A stretch of 64,000 nucleotides of DNA from Hongsoonwoonella zoysiae (GCF_013266695.1 NZ_JABRXF010000001.1:2113736-2177735), one strand, 5' to 3'; positions 18,156 to 27,743 are shown, counted from the first letter of the stretch. Numbers and translations: made by a program. Notes: generated from the sequence alone by a model not told the origin.

Positions 18156-18953
18156 ATGGCGATTACCCGCGCCGAGCGCATTCATCCGGAGCATTTCGAG
18201 CGGCCGGACCAGGCTCATCCCGCACCAGTGATTGCCTATGCTTCGGATGACAGGGCAGGTTTCACGAGGGCGCGCCACAGCCACCCGCGCGGCCAACTGC
18301 TGCATATCGTGTCGGGAAGCCTGACAGTCCTGACGGATGTCGGGACTTTCGTCGTGCCGCCCGAGCGTGCGGTCTGGATTCCGCCCCATGTCGAACATGA
18401 AACGCACTACCCGATCCGCACGGCGCTGAGGACCTTGTATGCCCGCCCGGAGTTCGGCCCCGGGTTGCCGGAGCGGCCCGTCGTCATCCAGGTAACGCCG
18501 CTCTTGCGCGAGTTGATCCTGACGTTCATGGAAGCGCCGCGAAACTATGATCCTGCAGGCCCGGTCGGGCGCCTGGTTCGCGTGCTGCTGGACCAGATTT
18601 CGCATCTGCCGGTTGCTCCCCTGCAATTGTCGCTGCCGGTTTCCGGGCGCATGAAGGAGATCGCGGAGGCGATCATCAGGCGCCCCTCCAGCATTCCGGC
18701 GTTGAGCGAGGCGGCAAAATCCTGCGCCTTGTCGGAGCGTTCCTTCGAGCGCCGCTTTTCGGAAGAAACCGGTTTGAGCTACCGCTCCTGGTGCCGCCAG
18801 GCGAAACTTTTCCGGGCGCTTGAACTGCTGGCAAGCGGGCGCAGCGTGGGCGATGTGGCACATATGCTCGGTTACGAAGGGCCGAGTTCCTTCGTCGCCA
18901 CGTTCCGCAAGTCTTTCGGCGTCACGCCCGGAAGATATTTCCGAGGAGTATAG
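18156..18953 (+). CDS. AraC-family transcriptional regulator with cupin sensor domain
   Basis: Residues ~30-110 form a cupin-like ligand domain (RHSHPRGQLLHIVSGSL, VVPPERAVWIPPHVEHE). Residues ~165-265 carry the two AraC helix-turn-helix motifs: IPALSEAAKSCALSERSFER and GDVAHMLGYEGPSSFVATFR, closed by FGVTPGRYF. It probably controls its divergent neighbour, the MFS transporter. The start is preceded by GGAAGAGAG. Ligand unknown. Confidence 0.9.
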   Translation: MAITRAERIHPEHFERPDQAHPAPVIAYASDDRAGFTRARHSHPRGQLLHIVSGSLTVLTDVGTFVVPPERAVWIPPHVEHETHYPIRTALRTLYARPEFGPGLPERPVVIQVTPLLRELILTFMEAPRNYDPAGPVGRLVRVLLDQISHLPVAPLQLSLPVSGRMKEIAEAIIRRPSSIPALSEAAKSCALSERSFERRFSEETGLSYRSWCRQAKLFRALELLASGRSVGDVAHMLGYEGPSSFVATFRKSFGVTPGRYFRGV

Positions 18954-18990
18954 AGCACGCCCATCTCCGCAAGGACGATGTGGCGTGCTC
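18953..18990. terminator. Possible terminator between araC-type gene and chemoreceptor gene
   Basis: A 9-bp stem GAGCACGCC / GGCGTGCTC with a 20-nt loop begins at the AraC-family stop codon and is followed by ATTTCTCC. The weak T-run makes it a low-confidence terminator for two convergent genes. Confidence 0.4.
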
Positions 18991-19049
18991 ATTTCTCCTG
19001 TCCTGCCACTTGTCTTCCGAGTGCGTTTTCCGCAATCGGGAGATACGCT

Positions 19050-20717
19050 TCAAGCCGCCCGGATGTCCTGGAAGAACCTGTCGACCAGGGTTTTCAGGCG
19101 CGTGGAATCCTGCGCAAGATTTCCCGCGGCGCCAAGCAGCTCTCCAGCGCGGGTCTCGGTAACGGCGAAGCCGGCCGACACCTCCGTGATGCGGGCACTC
19201 ACATTGCTGGTTCCCTCCGCGGCCTCCGTGACATTACGGGCGATTTCGTTGGTCGCGGCGCCTTGCTCTTCCACCGCAGCGGCGGCGGCGACGGCCGTTT
19301 CGTTGATCCGCGAGACGATATCCCCGACCGAGCGGATCGCCGTGGCGGCTTCGCTCGAAACGGCCTGGATCTGCTGGATCTGCGTCTGGATTTCATCCGT
19401 CGCCCTGGCGGTCTGCGAAGCCAGTTCCTTCACCTCGGTAGCGACAACCGCAAAGCCTTTTCCGGCTTCTCCGGCGCGTGCGGCCTCGATCGTCGCATTG
19501 AGGGCCAGAAGGTTCGTCTGTTCGGCGATATCGCTGATCAGGCTGCTGACCGTGCCGATTTTCTGGGCGGCGGTGACGAGCCCGGTAACGGTCTTGTCTG
19601 TCGTGACGGTCAGCTCCTTCGCCTCGCCCGCGATGCGCATTGCGGATGACACGCGTTCGGAGACCTCGCGTATCGAGACCGAAAGCTCGTCGGAAGCGGA
19701 AGCGACCGTCTGCACGTTGTTGGTGGTCTGGCTTGCCGTCGCAGCGACATCGCTTGCATTTGCGGAACTTTTTTCCGCTGTCTCGTTCAGCGAGTTGGCC
19801 GTGGAGTGAAGGTCTTCGGATGCCTTGGAAACACTGGAGAGGATGCTCTCGAGTTCCTCGGCAAAGCCGTCGATCAGCGAATTCACCTTTTCCGCGCGCC
19901 GTTCCCTCGCTGCTTGCTCGCCGGCTTTGTCCTGCTCGAGCGTCAGCCTTTCGACAGCGCTCTCCCTGAACACCTGGACGGTGCCGGCCATCGCGCCGAT
20001 CTCGTCCCGGCGCGACGTTGCGGGAACCTCGATCTCCAGATTGCCTGAAGCAAGCTCGGTCATGGAATTTTCGAGTTCCTTGAGCGGCTTGAGCACCTGT
20101 CGGGCAACAGTGTAGAAGCCAAAACCGATCAACCCGAGCGCCAGAACGCCGATAACCTGGATAAGCGTAATGGAGAAGTTCGACGTCTGACGAGCGTTTT
20201 GGGCCTCAGCCTGGGCGACCGATAGCTGCAGGTTGACGAGCTTGCCGACCGGCTCGCCGATGGGATCGATCACCTGGTAAAGCTTGTTGTTGATGAAGGC
20301 GACGAGAGCCTCGCTGTCCTCGCGCTCGAAAATTCCGCGCAACTCTTCGATCGCCGACTGTGCCACCCTTGTGGCATCTTCCGTTTTTCCGACGAGCTCT
20401 TCTTCCTCCGGCGTCAGAAACGTCGAGGTATAGGCGCGCCATTTTTCATCGATGCGCGCAAGCGCTTCACCAAGGTTCTCGCGTGCCTCGGCCCAGGTCA
20501 GGGCGCCGCTGCGGACCTTATGGCTCATATCGACGATATCGACGGCATAATGATCGGAAATGGATTTAAGCTGCTCCAGAGGCACGACACGGTCGGCGAC
20601 GATGGTATCGATGCTGCGATTGGTGATCACCAGCGCCATATTGCCGATCACACCGATGACGATTACTGCCACCGACATGAGGCCAAGCGCCAGATATAGC
20701 CTGAATCGAATAGTCAT
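19050..20717 (-). CDS. Methyl-accepting chemotaxis protein
   Basis: ATG 20717 is chosen; an upstream GTG at 20729 is possible. The ~555-residue protein has a membrane helix at ~8-30, a helical periplasmic domain of ~150 residues resembling a four-helix-bundle sensor, a second helix at ~180-200 and a HAMP domain ([21 protein letters not shown]). The cytoplasmic signalling domain has the hairpin tip [20 protein letters not shown], which binds CheA/CheW. There is no CheR-tethering pentapeptide at the C-terminus. It relays an unknown signal to the flagellar motor. No other che gene is next to it. Confidence 0.93.
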   Translation of the reverse strand: MTIRFRLYLALGLMSVAVIVIGVIGNMALVITNRSIDTIVADRVVPLEQLKSISDHYAVDIVDMSHKVRSGALTWAEARENLGEALARIDEKWRAYTSTFLTPEEEELVGKTEDATRVAQSAIEELRGIFEREDSEALVAFINNKLYQVIDPIGEPVGKLVNLQLSVAQAEAQNARQTSNFSITLIQVIGVLALGLIGFGFYTVARQVLKPLKELENSMTELASGNLEIEVPATSRRDEIGAMAGTVQVFRESAVERLTLEQDKAGEQAARERRAEKVNSLIDGFAEELESILSSVSKASEDLHSTANSLNETAEKSSANASDVAATASQTTNNVQTVASASDELSVSIREVSERVSSAMRIAGEAKELTVTTDKTVTGLVTAAQKIGTVSSLISDIAEQTNLLALNATIEAARAGEAGKGFAVVATEVKELASQTARATDEIQTQIQQIQAVSSEAATAIRSVGDIVSRINETAVAAAAAVEEQGAATNEIARNVTEAAEGTSNVSARITEVSAGFAVTETRAGELLGAAGNLAQDSTRLKTLVDRFFQDIRAA

Positions 20718-21109
20718 CCTTGTTTCCACTTCGAATTTTCATGCTGGCTTCGGCATTCGTGATCGACAGAAATGGAGGGCCGGGCGTTTTATTTGAAAAC
20801 GCCCTCAAGTTTCTCAATCGACGATTGTGGAAAGCCAGACGCCTGAATTTCCTGATCTCTGTGATTTTTCTTCGGGTGACTTTGAAACACTGAACTTCCA
20901 GGCAAATCGGCAAGGAAGGGAATTCGTTGAAATGCACCCATTGGTTGCAATTAATTAGGTGCCGCCCGTAAATTTTCCGTTTCGCGAAATCCGGGGCCGC
21001 GCATCGAAGACGGCGCCCGATTTCAGGCGCGGGCGGCTCGTCAGTCTTGCAAGGGCCATGCGGCGCACATAGTGTTCACGCCTGAACTGCCAAGCCTGTG
21101 AGGATGTTG
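20718..21109. other. Divergent intergenic region, chemoreceptor / moxR
   Basis: Roughly 390 bp, AT-rich near the chemoreceptor side and GC-rich near 21000. It must contain the promoters of both flanking genes, but no convincing hexamers, sigma-28 or sigma-54 element, or small gene is visible. Confidence 0.5.
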
Positions 21110-21955
21110 ATGCGCTTTGAAGGAACGGCCGATTATATCGCCACCGAGGATTTGCGGATCGCCGTGAACGCCGCGATCACCCTTGAAAGGCCGCTACTGG
21201 TAAAAGGCGAACCTGGAACGGGCAAGACGGTTCTTGCCCAGGAAGTGGCGCGCGCCATTGGTGCTCCGCTCATAGAATGGCATGTCAAATCGACCACCAA
21301 GGCGCAGCAGGGCCTTTATGAATATGATGCCGTTTCGCGGCTGCGCGACAGCCAACTGGGTGACGAGCGCGTTCACGACATCAACAATTACATCAAGCGC
21401 GGCAAGCTGTGGGAGGCTTTCGTTTCTCCCGAACGCCCGGTCCTCCTGATCGACGAGATCGACAAGGCGGATATCGAGTTTCCGAACGATTTGCTTCTCG
21501 AACTCGACCGGATGCAGTTTCACGTCTACGAAACGGGCGAAACGGTTTCCGCGACACGGCGTCCCATCGTCGTGATCACCTCCAACAACGAAAAGGACCT
21601 GCCGGACGCCTTTCTAAGGCGGTGTTTTTTTCACTACATCAAGTTTCCGGATGCCGAGACGATGTCCGATATCGTCGATGTGCATTTCCCCGGTATCAAG
21701 GAGAGGCTTCTCGGCGAAGCGCTTCGCATTTTCTTCGAAGTGCGCGACGTGCCGGGCCTGAAGAAAAAACCTTCCACCTCGGAACTGCTCGACTGGATCA
21801 AGCTGCTTCTCAATGAGGATATCGACGCAAGCCTTCTGAGCGAGCGCGACCCGAAGAAGCTGATACCGCCGCTGCATGGCGCGCTTTTGAAGAACGAGCA
21901 GGACGTGCATCTCTTCGAACGGCTGGCGTTCCTGTCGCGCCGGGAAGCGCGCTAG
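21110..21955 (+). CDS. MoxR-family AAA+ ATPase
   Basis: ATG 21110 has GAGG six bases upstream and is preferred over in-frame GTG 21098 and ATG 21104. The 281-residue product has Walker A GEPGTGKTVLAQ, Walker B VLLIDEIDKAD, sensor 1 VVITSNNEKDLPDAF and an arginine-finger segment FLRRCFF. MoxR ATPases act as chaperones that insert cofactors or remodel substrates, generally with a VWA-domain partner. That partner is probably the CoxE-like gene at 25760, separated here by four genes on the same strand. Confidence 0.92.
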   Translation: MRFEGTADYIATEDLRIAVNAAITLERPLLVKGEPGTGKTVLAQEVARAIGAPLIEWHVKSTTKAQQGLYEYDAVSRLRDSQLGDERVHDINNYIKRGKLWEAFVSPERPVLLIDEIDKADIEFPNDLLLELDRMQFHVYETGETVSATRRPIVVITSNNEKDLPDAFLRRCFFHYIKFPDAETMSDIVDVHFPGIKERLLGEALRIFFEVRDVPGLKKKPSTSELLDWIKLLLNEDIDASLLSERDPKKLIPPLHGALLKNEQDVHLFERLAFLSRREAR

Positions 21956-21965
21956 GAATTTTCGG

Positions 21966-22514
21966 ATGCGGCTTTTCCTGAAACTCATTCCTTTCGCTGC
22001 CTCGATACTGGCTCTTTTACCGCAGGTGGCGGGTGCGCAGAATGTCTCGCCACTCGACAACGCGCCCCTTGATTCCGGCTGGCAAATCGACCCGTACGGA
22101 ATGCGTCACTACACGGGCCTAGTCTGCCGTGACCGGCTGGGCATGCTGACCAGGGTGAAGGTTCTTCCCGGCGGCATGGATACGATCGCAGGTTGCATCT
22201 ATACTACGCCGCAGGGGATCCATGCCGCGCTTCGTTCTCACGCGAAAGGTGCGAGCGCCGGGGTAGCGACGAATTTCGCAAAGCGCTTCTCGGATTCCGG
22301 CTTCAAGCGTGTGAAGACGACCGGGGCAACGGCATCCGGGCTCACGTTCGCGACCGGTGAACGAGAAACAGGCACGCGCTGCGAAACGCTATGGCGATTT
22401 GCGGGCAAGGAGCGCGACTACACCTTGTGGATGGCCTATACGTTGCCCGTTCAGGAAAGCGAGATCGGCCCGATCGTCGCGACCATCATAGAGGAAATCG
22501 CGAAGCGGGACTGA
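21966..22514 (+). CDS. Secreted protein of unknown function
   Basis: The 182-residue protein starts 10 nt after the moxR stop. It has a clear signal peptide (hydrophobic residues 5-22, cleavage near VAGAQ) and a ~158-residue mature domain with three cysteines (VCRDRL, AGCIY, TRCETLW) that could form a disulfide. I do not recognise the family. Tight spacing suggests co-transcription with moxR. Confidence 0.75.
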   Translation: MRLFLKLIPFAASILALLPQVAGAQNVSPLDNAPLDSGWQIDPYGMRHYTGLVCRDRLGMLTRVKVLPGGMDTIAGCIYTTPQGIHAALRSHAKGASAGVATNFAKRFSDSGFKRVKTTGATASGLTFATGERETGTRCETLWRFAGKERDYTLWMAYTLPVQESEIGPIVATIIEEIAKRD

Positions 22515-22569
22515 CCTGGCCGCTTGTTGATCCTGACGCCTTTTCAAAGGCCTGCTCGGAGGATGCGCC

Positions 22570-23115
22570 TTGAAAAGACTGCTTTTACTCAGACACGCGA
22601 AGTCGGACTGGAGCCGGCGGGAGCGGAGTGATTTCGAGCGCACGCTCAACGACCGTGGCCTTCGGTCTGCACCTTTGATGGGCCGCCATATCGCAAATCA
22701 CGCGATGGTGCCTGACAAGGTGCTCTGCTCCTCCTCGCGGCGTACGCGGGAAACGCTCGGCCTCATGATGCCCTTTTTCGACCGGGAAATGGATATCAGG
22801 CTCCTCCGCAGCCTCTACAATGCTTCCGAAGACGACTATCTGGAGATCATCCGCAAGTTCGGCGGAATGGCGAAAACCCTTATGGTGCTTGGTCACAACC
22901 CGGCAATGCAGGAGACGGCATTGAGACTGGCCGGCAACGGCAATCCGGATTTGACGGAGGCGATTTCCGGCAAATTTCCCACCGCGGGTCTCGCGGTCAT
23001 CGATTTCGAAGCGCCAAGCTGGTCGAAACTGGAGGAAATGAGCGGCAGAGCCGTTGCCTTCTTCCGCCCGAAGGAGATCGAGCGGACCGCGGACAATGAA
23101 AACGGGCAGACCTGA
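22570..23115 (+). CDS. SixA-like histidine phosphatase
   Basis: The start is TTG at 22570 with a strong GGAGG seven bases upstream; no in-frame ATG precedes the catalytic motif. The N-terminus LLLLRHAKSDW holds the RH motif of the histidine phosphatase superfamily; SSSRRTRETL and LGHNPAM provide the further Arg and His. At 181 residues it is SixA-sized. SixA removes phosphate from phosphohistidine on Hpt domains or PTS proteins; the substrate here is unknown. It sits inside the MoxR-VWA cluster, upstream of the YcjX-YcjF pair. Confidence 0.88.
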   Translation: MKRLLLLRHAKSDWSRRERSDFERTLNDRGLRSAPLMGRHIANHAMVPDKVLCSSSRRTRETLGLMMPFFDREMDIRLLRSLYNASEDDYLEIIRKFGGMAKTLMVLGHNPAMQETALRLAGNGNPDLTEAISGKFPTAGLAVIDFEAPSWSKLEEMSGRAVAFFRPKEIERTADNENGQT

Positions 23116-23194
23116 AATGACGCAGCCGACCCGCTTGCGGGTACTCCTGCGGCATCCTACATCGAATATCGATATCATCTGACAGAGTAAGCCT

Positions 23195-24664
23195 TTGGCC
23201 CGCCGCCCGTTCCTTGCCCGTGTCGCAGACGAAGCCCGCTATGCGATCGACAATCTGAGCGAGTTCGCGACCGACCTTGCCGTACCGACGGTGCGTCTTG
23301 GCGTCACGGGGCTTGCGCGTTCGGGCAAGACGGTTTTCATCACCGCGCTGATCCATAATCTGATGCACGGTGGGCGCCTACCGCTTTTCGACGCGGTTTC
23401 GTCTGGAAGGCTTGCGAATGCGATGCTGGAGCCGCAACCGGACGATGATGTTCCGCGCTTCGATGTCGAGGCCCATGTGGCGGCACTCGTCGAAAATCGC
23501 GTCTGGCCGGAATCGACGCGCCAGGTTTCCGAGCTTCGCTTGACGATCGAATATGAATCGGCGGAGTTTTTCGCACGTACCTTCGGGCGCGGGCGTCTGC
23601 ACCTCGATATTGTCGACTATCCTGGCGAGTGGCTGCTCGACCTGCCGCTTCTCGACAAGGATTACAGGGAATTTTCGCGAGATGCCCTCGCTACCGCGAC
23701 GAAGGAAAACCGGCGCAAACTCGCGGAAGATTATCTCGGCCTGCTCGCCGGTGCCGATCCCGCGGCCGATGCGCTGGAGAGTTCCGCGCGGGAGCTTTCA
23801 GCCGCCTATAAGCGCTATCTCGCGGCCTGTCGGGCTGATGAGCACTCATTGTCCATGTTGCCGCCCGGCCGCTTCCTCATGCCGGGCGATCTGGAAGGGT
23901 CGCCGGCGCTGACATTCGCGCCGCTCGATCTTGGAGAAAATGCCGCCCCGTTTCGTTCCGGCTCGCTCGCCGCGATGATGGAAAGGCGGTTCGAAGCCTA
24001 CAAGACTCATGTGGTGAGACCGTTTTTCCGCGATCATTTCGCGCGTCTCGACCGGCAGATCGTGCTCGTGGACGCGTTGCATGCGCTGAATGCCGGTCCA
24101 TCCGCCGTTGGCGACCTCGAAACGGCGCTGGGCGAGATCCTGACCGCCTTCCGTCCGGGACGTGCTTCCTGGCTTTTTTCCGTACTGTCGCGCCGGATAG
24201 ACCGCATTCTTTTCGCCGCGACGAAGGCCGATCACCTGAACCGGGTAGATCACGACCGGCTTGAAAATATTCTGGAGCGTCTTGTCGAAAGGGGCGCCCG
24301 CCACGCGAAATTTCACGGCGCGGAGGTCGACGTTATGGCAATCGCCGCCGTACGCGCTACCCGCGAGGCGAGCGTGAAGGCGAACGGCGACGCGCTTCCG
24401 GCAATCCTCGGCACGCCTTTGCCTGACGAGATCGTCGATGGCGAGACCTACGACGGCGAAACCGAGATTGCCCTGTTTCCGGGCGACCTGCCGGACAATC
24501 CGGACGAGCTGTTCACGGAAGATGTAACCTCCAGGCCGGACGTCCGCTTCGTCCGGTTTCGCCCGCCCAAGCTCGAACGCACGGCGGAGGGCATCTCCCT
24601 CTCGCTGCCGCACATTCGTCTGGACCGGGCCTTGCAATTCGTGCTCGGAGATCGCCTTTCATGA
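23195..24664 (+). CDS. ycjX: YcjX-like P-loop NTPase (DUF463)
   Basis: The likely start is TTG 23195; the 489-residue product begins MARRPFLARVADEARYAIDN. A P-loop GLARSGKTVFITAL lies at ~residue 40, then DIVDYPGEWLLDLPLL (DxxG-like switch region) and a late ILFAATKADHL, in the TKAD position of GTPase motif 4. These are the marks of the DUF463/YcjX family, dynamin-like or stress-linked GTPases whose function is poorly known. The next gene overlaps its stop by 4 nt and is the usual partner. Confidence 0.9.
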   Translation: MARRPFLARVADEARYAIDNLSEFATDLAVPTVRLGVTGLARSGKTVFITALIHNLMHGGRLPLFDAVSSGRLANAMLEPQPDDDVPRFDVEAHVAALVENRVWPESTRQVSELRLTIEYESAEFFARTFGRGRLHLDIVDYPGEWLLDLPLLDKDYREFSRDALATATKENRRKLAEDYLGLLAGADPAADALESSARELSAAYKRYLAACRADEHSLSMLPPGRFLMPGDLEGSPALTFAPLDLGENAAPFRSGSLAAMMERRFEAYKTHVVRPFFRDHFARLDRQIVLVDALHALNAGPSAVGDLETALGEILTAFRPGRASWLFSVLSRRIDRILFAATKADHLNRVDHDRLENILERLVERGARHAKFHGAEVDVMAIAAVRATREASVKANGDALPAILGTPLPDEIVDGETYDGETEIALFPGDLPDNPDELFTEDVTSRPDVRFVRFRPPKLERTAEGISLSLPHIRLDRALQFVLGDRLS

Positions 24665-25728
24665 CCGACCCCGAGAATGGCGGTTTTCGCAAGCGTAGCC
24701 GCAAGCCGGCCGCGTTTCGCGTCGACGACAGGCGCGTTCATGCGAAGGTGGAAGAGCCGGAGCCATTGGCTCGCGACAGAGCCCCTGTGGCCGGATCTCC
24801 GGAAGAAGCCGGGCCGAAAGCGGGTGAGGGACGGCGGTTCGGATGGGGCAAGATTTTTGCCGTCGGAGCGGGGGGGCTTTTGTCGCTCGGTTTCGGTCTG
24901 GCGATAGATGCGCTGATCCGCGATCTTTTCACGCGAAACGACTGGCTTGGCTGGGCCGGAGTTGTACTCGCCGGAATGGTGGCGTTAGGGCTTTTCGGTC
25001 TTGTCCTGCGAGAAATAGCGGGCCTCCTCCGGCTCAGGCGGATTGACGAGCTTCGCATGACGCTTGCCGGGGCCGCGCAAGATGATGACGAGAAGCGAGC
25101 GAGACGGGGGCTCATGGAGCTCATCCAGCTCTATAAGGTCCGTCCCGAAACGGCGGCGGGCCGCAGGCGGCTAAGGGAGCACATGCGCGAGGTGATCGAT
25201 GGGCGCGATCTCATCACCCTGGCCGAGCGCGATTTGCTGTCCCCTCTGGACCGACGGGCAAAGCGTATCGTGACGGATAGCGCCAAGCGCGTTTCCGTCG
25301 TTACCGCGGTCTCGCCGCGCGCCCTCGTCGATCTTCTCATGGTGCTTTACGAGAATTTCCGGCTCATCCGCCGTCTGTCCGATCTTTATGGCGGACGCCC
25401 CGGATTCCTCGGCTTCCTGCGGCTTTTCCGAAAAGTGGTGATGCATCTGGCCGTCACCGGCGGGATGGCGGCGGGAGACAGTCTGGTTTCGCAGCTGCTT
25501 GGTCACGGCCTTGCGGCAAAGCTCTCGGCGCGCCTCGGTGAAGGTGTCGTAAACGGGCTTTTGACCGCGCGTATCGGCATCGCCGCGATAGACGTCTGCC
25601 GCCCGGCGCCCTTCGTCAGCGGGCGCGGCCCCTCCGTTTCCGACGTCACGGCGGAACTTTTCAGGTCAGACCCGGAAGCAAAGGCCTTGCTTGAGGAAGT
25701 GGAGCAAGCCGGCGGTAAGGAAGCTTGA
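24661..25728 (+). CDS. ycjF: YcjF-like TIGR01620/DUF697 inner membrane protein
   Basis: The 355-residue protein begins with ~60 polar residues, then two membrane helices at ~65-85 (IFAVGAGGLLSLGFGLAID) and ~95-115. A long cytoplasmic region follows and then a C-terminal DUF697-like part (RVSVVTAVSPRALVDLLMVLYE, VTGGMAAGDSLVSQLLG). This is the layout of E. coli YcjF. Its ATG overlaps the ycjX stop (ATGA), indicating translational coupling. The two are thought to act together at the inner membrane under envelope stress. Confidence 0.9.
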   Translation: MTDPENGGFRKRSRKPAAFRVDDRRVHAKVEEPEPLARDRAPVAGSPEEAGPKAGEGRRFGWGKIFAVGAGGLLSLGFGLAIDALIRDLFTRNDWLGWAGVVLAGMVALGLFGLVLREIAGLLRLRRIDELRMTLAGAAQDDDEKRARRGLMELIQLYKVRPETAAGRRRLREHMREVIDGRDLITLAERDLLSPLDRRAKRIVTDSAKRVSVVTAVSPRALVDLLMVLYENFRLIRRLSDLYGGRPGFLGFLRLFRKVVMHLAVTGGMAAGDSLVSQLLGHGLAAKLSARLGEGVVNGLLTARIGIAAIDVCRPAPFVSGRGPSVSDVTAELFRSDPEAKALLEEVEQAGGKEA

Positions 25729-25759
25729 GGGCAGGGGCAAGCCGGGATAGTTTGCGCAG

Positions 25760-26935
25760 ATGTTCATTACCTTCTTCGAAGCGCTGAAATCCGCCGGTCT
25801 GCCGGTGTCGTTGCGCGAATATCTGACGCTTATGCGCGCGCTTGACGCCGATCTTGCCGAGCGGCGGGTGGAGGATTTTTATTATCTCGCCCGCGCGAGC
25901 CTGGTGAAGGACGAGAGCAACCTTGACAAGTTCGACCGCGTTTTCGGCCATGTTTTCAAGGGGCTTGACCTGATGAACGAGGTCGAGACGGCGGAAATCC
26001 CGGAAGAATGGCTGAGGAAACTGGCCGAAAAACATTTGAGCGAGGAAGAAAAGGTCGAAATCGAGGCGCTGGGCGGCTGGGACAAGCTGATGGAGACGCT
26101 GAAAAAGCGTCTGGAAGAGCAAAAAGGCAGGCACCAGGGCGGTTCCAAGTGGATCGGGACGGCCGGAACCTCGCCTTTCGGGGCCTATGGCTACAACCCG
26201 GAAGGCGTCCGCATCGGCCAGGACGAAAGCCGGCACCGGCGGGCGGTAAAGGTTTGGGATAAAAGGGAATTCAAGGATCTGGACGATACCGTCGAGCTGG
26301 GAACGCGCAATATCAAGGTGGCCTTGAAAAGACTTCGCAAGTTCGCGCGCGAAGGTGCCGCCGAGGAGCTTGACCTCGACAATACGATCCGGTCGACCGC
26401 GCACAAGGGTCTACTCGACATCAAGATGCGGCCGGAGCGCAGGAATACGGTAAAAGTTCTTCTTTTTCTCGATATTGGCGGCTCGATGGACGACCACATC
26501 CGCATTTGCGAAGAGTTATTTTCGGCAGCGCGCAGCGAATTCAAGGTGATGGAGCATTTCTACTTTCACAATTGCCTTTATGAATTCGTGTGGAAGGAAA
26601 ACCATCGCCGGCATTCGCAGCGCATTCCGACATGGGATGTTCTGCACAAGTATCCGCATGATTACAAGATCGTCTTTGTAGGAGACGCTTCGATGAGCCC
26701 CTATGAAATCGCCTATCCCGGCGGTTCTGTGGAGCATTGGAACGAAGAGGCGGGAGCGACCTGGCTAAAGCGGGTGGCCGAACTCTATCCGAAAACCGTG
26801 TGGCTCAATCCAGTTCGCGATAAACACTGGGATTATACGCAATCCATCCAGATGATCCGCGAACTGATGGGCGAGCGGATGTATCCGCTGACGCTCGAGG
26901 GTCTCGAAGAGGCGATGAAGGAGCTCGCCCGCTAA
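25760..26935 (+). CDS. VWA-domain protein, CoxE-like
   Basis: The 391-residue protein has an N-terminal CoxE-like helical part (FEALKSAGLPVSLREYLTLM) and a C-terminal von Willebrand A domain with the metal site LFLDIGGSMDDH at ~residue 237 and VFVGDASMSPYEI. Such proteins pair with MoxR ATPases as substrate adaptors. The matching MoxR gene is ~3.8 kb upstream on the same strand, an unusual separation. A terminator follows directly. Confidence 0.9.
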   Translation: MFITFFEALKSAGLPVSLREYLTLMRALDADLAERRVEDFYYLARASLVKDESNLDKFDRVFGHVFKGLDLMNEVETAEIPEEWLRKLAEKHLSEEEKVEIEALGGWDKLMETLKKRLEEQKGRHQGGSKWIGTAGTSPFGAYGYNPEGVRIGQDESRHRRAVKVWDKREFKDLDDTVELGTRNIKVALKRLRKFAREGAAEELDLDNTIRSTAHKGLLDIKMRPERRNTVKVLLFLDIGGSMDDHIRICEELFSAARSEFKVMEHFYFHNCLYEFVWKENHRRHSQRIPTWDVLHKYPHDYKIVFVGDASMSPYEIAYPGGSVEHWNEEAGATWLKRVAELYPKTVWLNPVRDKHWDYTQSIQMIRELMGERMYPLTLEGLEEAMKELAR

Positions 26936-26958
26936 ATCGGCGAGAAAGGTGAAAAAAG

Positions 26959-26984
26959 GGGACGGCAGAATTCTCCGCCGTCCC
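26959..26984. terminator. Intrinsic terminator between VWA and CMD genes
   Basis: An 8-bp stem GGGACGGC / GCCGTCCC encloses AGAATTCTCC, which can itself pair further. An A-run lies before it and GGTTTTT after, so it can serve both convergent genes. Confidence 0.8.
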
Positions 26985-27014
26985 TGGAAGGTTTTTCAGA
27001 AATCCGTTGCCGGA

Positions 27015-27560
27015 TCAGGCCGCGTCGGTCTTGACGACCGGGAAATCGATGTCGGTCTGGGCGACGTGGTTCACGTAGTTCGTGAAGATGTTCGCGACGA
27101 CATTGGCGATGATCTCGACGATGTCGGCATCGCTGAGGCCGGCTTCACGGGCGGCGGCCAGATCGGCGTCATCGGCGAAGCCGCGCTTGTCGACGATCGC
27201 GGCGGCCAGCGTCAGGATCGCCTGGAGGCGCGGGTCGGACGATTTTCCGCGCAGGTGATCGGCCGCGACGTCCGCCTCGACCTTCAGCATGGCGGTCGAG
27301 ATCGTCGTGTGAGCGGAAGCGCAGTAGTCGCACTTGTTGGCGCCGGCGACGGTCAGGGCGATCGCCTCGCGGGTCTTGATGTCGAAGCTGCCGCCGTTCA
27401 GGCCTTCGTTGAACTGCAGGAAGGAGCCGAGGACGGCCGGCTGGTTCGCGACCACACGGTAAAGGTTCGGCACCATGCCGACCTTGCTCTTGATCGCGCC
27501 GAAAAGCTCGGCGGCGGGGGCGGATGCGTTTTCGTCAGCGATCTGGGCAATACGAGCCAT
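27015..27560 (-). CDS. Carboxymuconolactone decarboxylase / AhpD-like peroxidase-fold protein
   Basis: The 181-residue all-helical protein carries KCDYCASAHT, the CxxC-(x3)-H redox site of AhpD-like alkylhydroperoxidases, at ~residue 77. The N-terminal LFGAIKSKVGMVPNLYRV is typical of the CMD family. It probably detoxifies peroxides or reactive electrophiles in the cytoplasm. It is divergent from a TetR-family gene with a perfect palindrome between them, so it is likely the main target of that repressor. Confidence 0.9.
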   Translation of the reverse strand: MARIAQIADENASAPAAELFGAIKSKVGMVPNLYRVVANQPAVLGSFLQFNEGLNGGSFDIKTREAIALTVAGANKCDYCASAHTTISTAMLKVEADVAADHLRGKSSDPRLQAILTLAAAIVDKRGFADDADLAAAREAGLSDADIVEIIANVVANIFTNYVNHVAQTDIDFPVVKTDAA

Positions 27561-27647
27561 TGATAATTACCTTCATGTTGCAGACGGCGCGGGGTCTTGG
27601 GGGCCCGCCCGGCTTTCGCGTGGGTAAGTGCATTCCGTCGCCGGGTG

Positions 27648-27676
27648 TTGCCGCCGGCGACGCGCTTACATATAAT
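27648..27676 (+). promoter_or_regulatory. Sigma-70-type promoter of the tetR gene
   Basis: TTGCCG (27648-27653), a 17-bp spacer and a perfect TATAAT (27671-27676) lie on the plus strand 67 bp before the tetR ATG. The operator palindrome starts two bases after the -10 box. Confidence 0.7.
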
Positions 27677-27677
27677 G

Positions 27678-27695
27678 TTACGGACCGGTCCGTAA
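27678..27695. promoter_or_regulatory. 18-bp perfect palindromic operator
   Basis: TTACGGACC/GGTCCGTAA is a perfect inverted repeat lying over the likely transcription start of tetR and about 118 bp upstream of the CMD gene start. TetR-family proteins bind such palindromes; the position suggests repression of both divergent genes. Confidence 0.8.
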
Positions 27696-27743
27696 ATATC
27701 GCGGAGCGGCCTGTCCGTTGAACAATCCGTGAAGGCATTCGTG

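Noticed and set aside
17425-18231. 268-codon plus-strand open frame opposite the MFS gene
   Set aside because: It covers membrane-helix codons of the MFS gene in antisense and extends into the control region; composition is that of a shadow frame.
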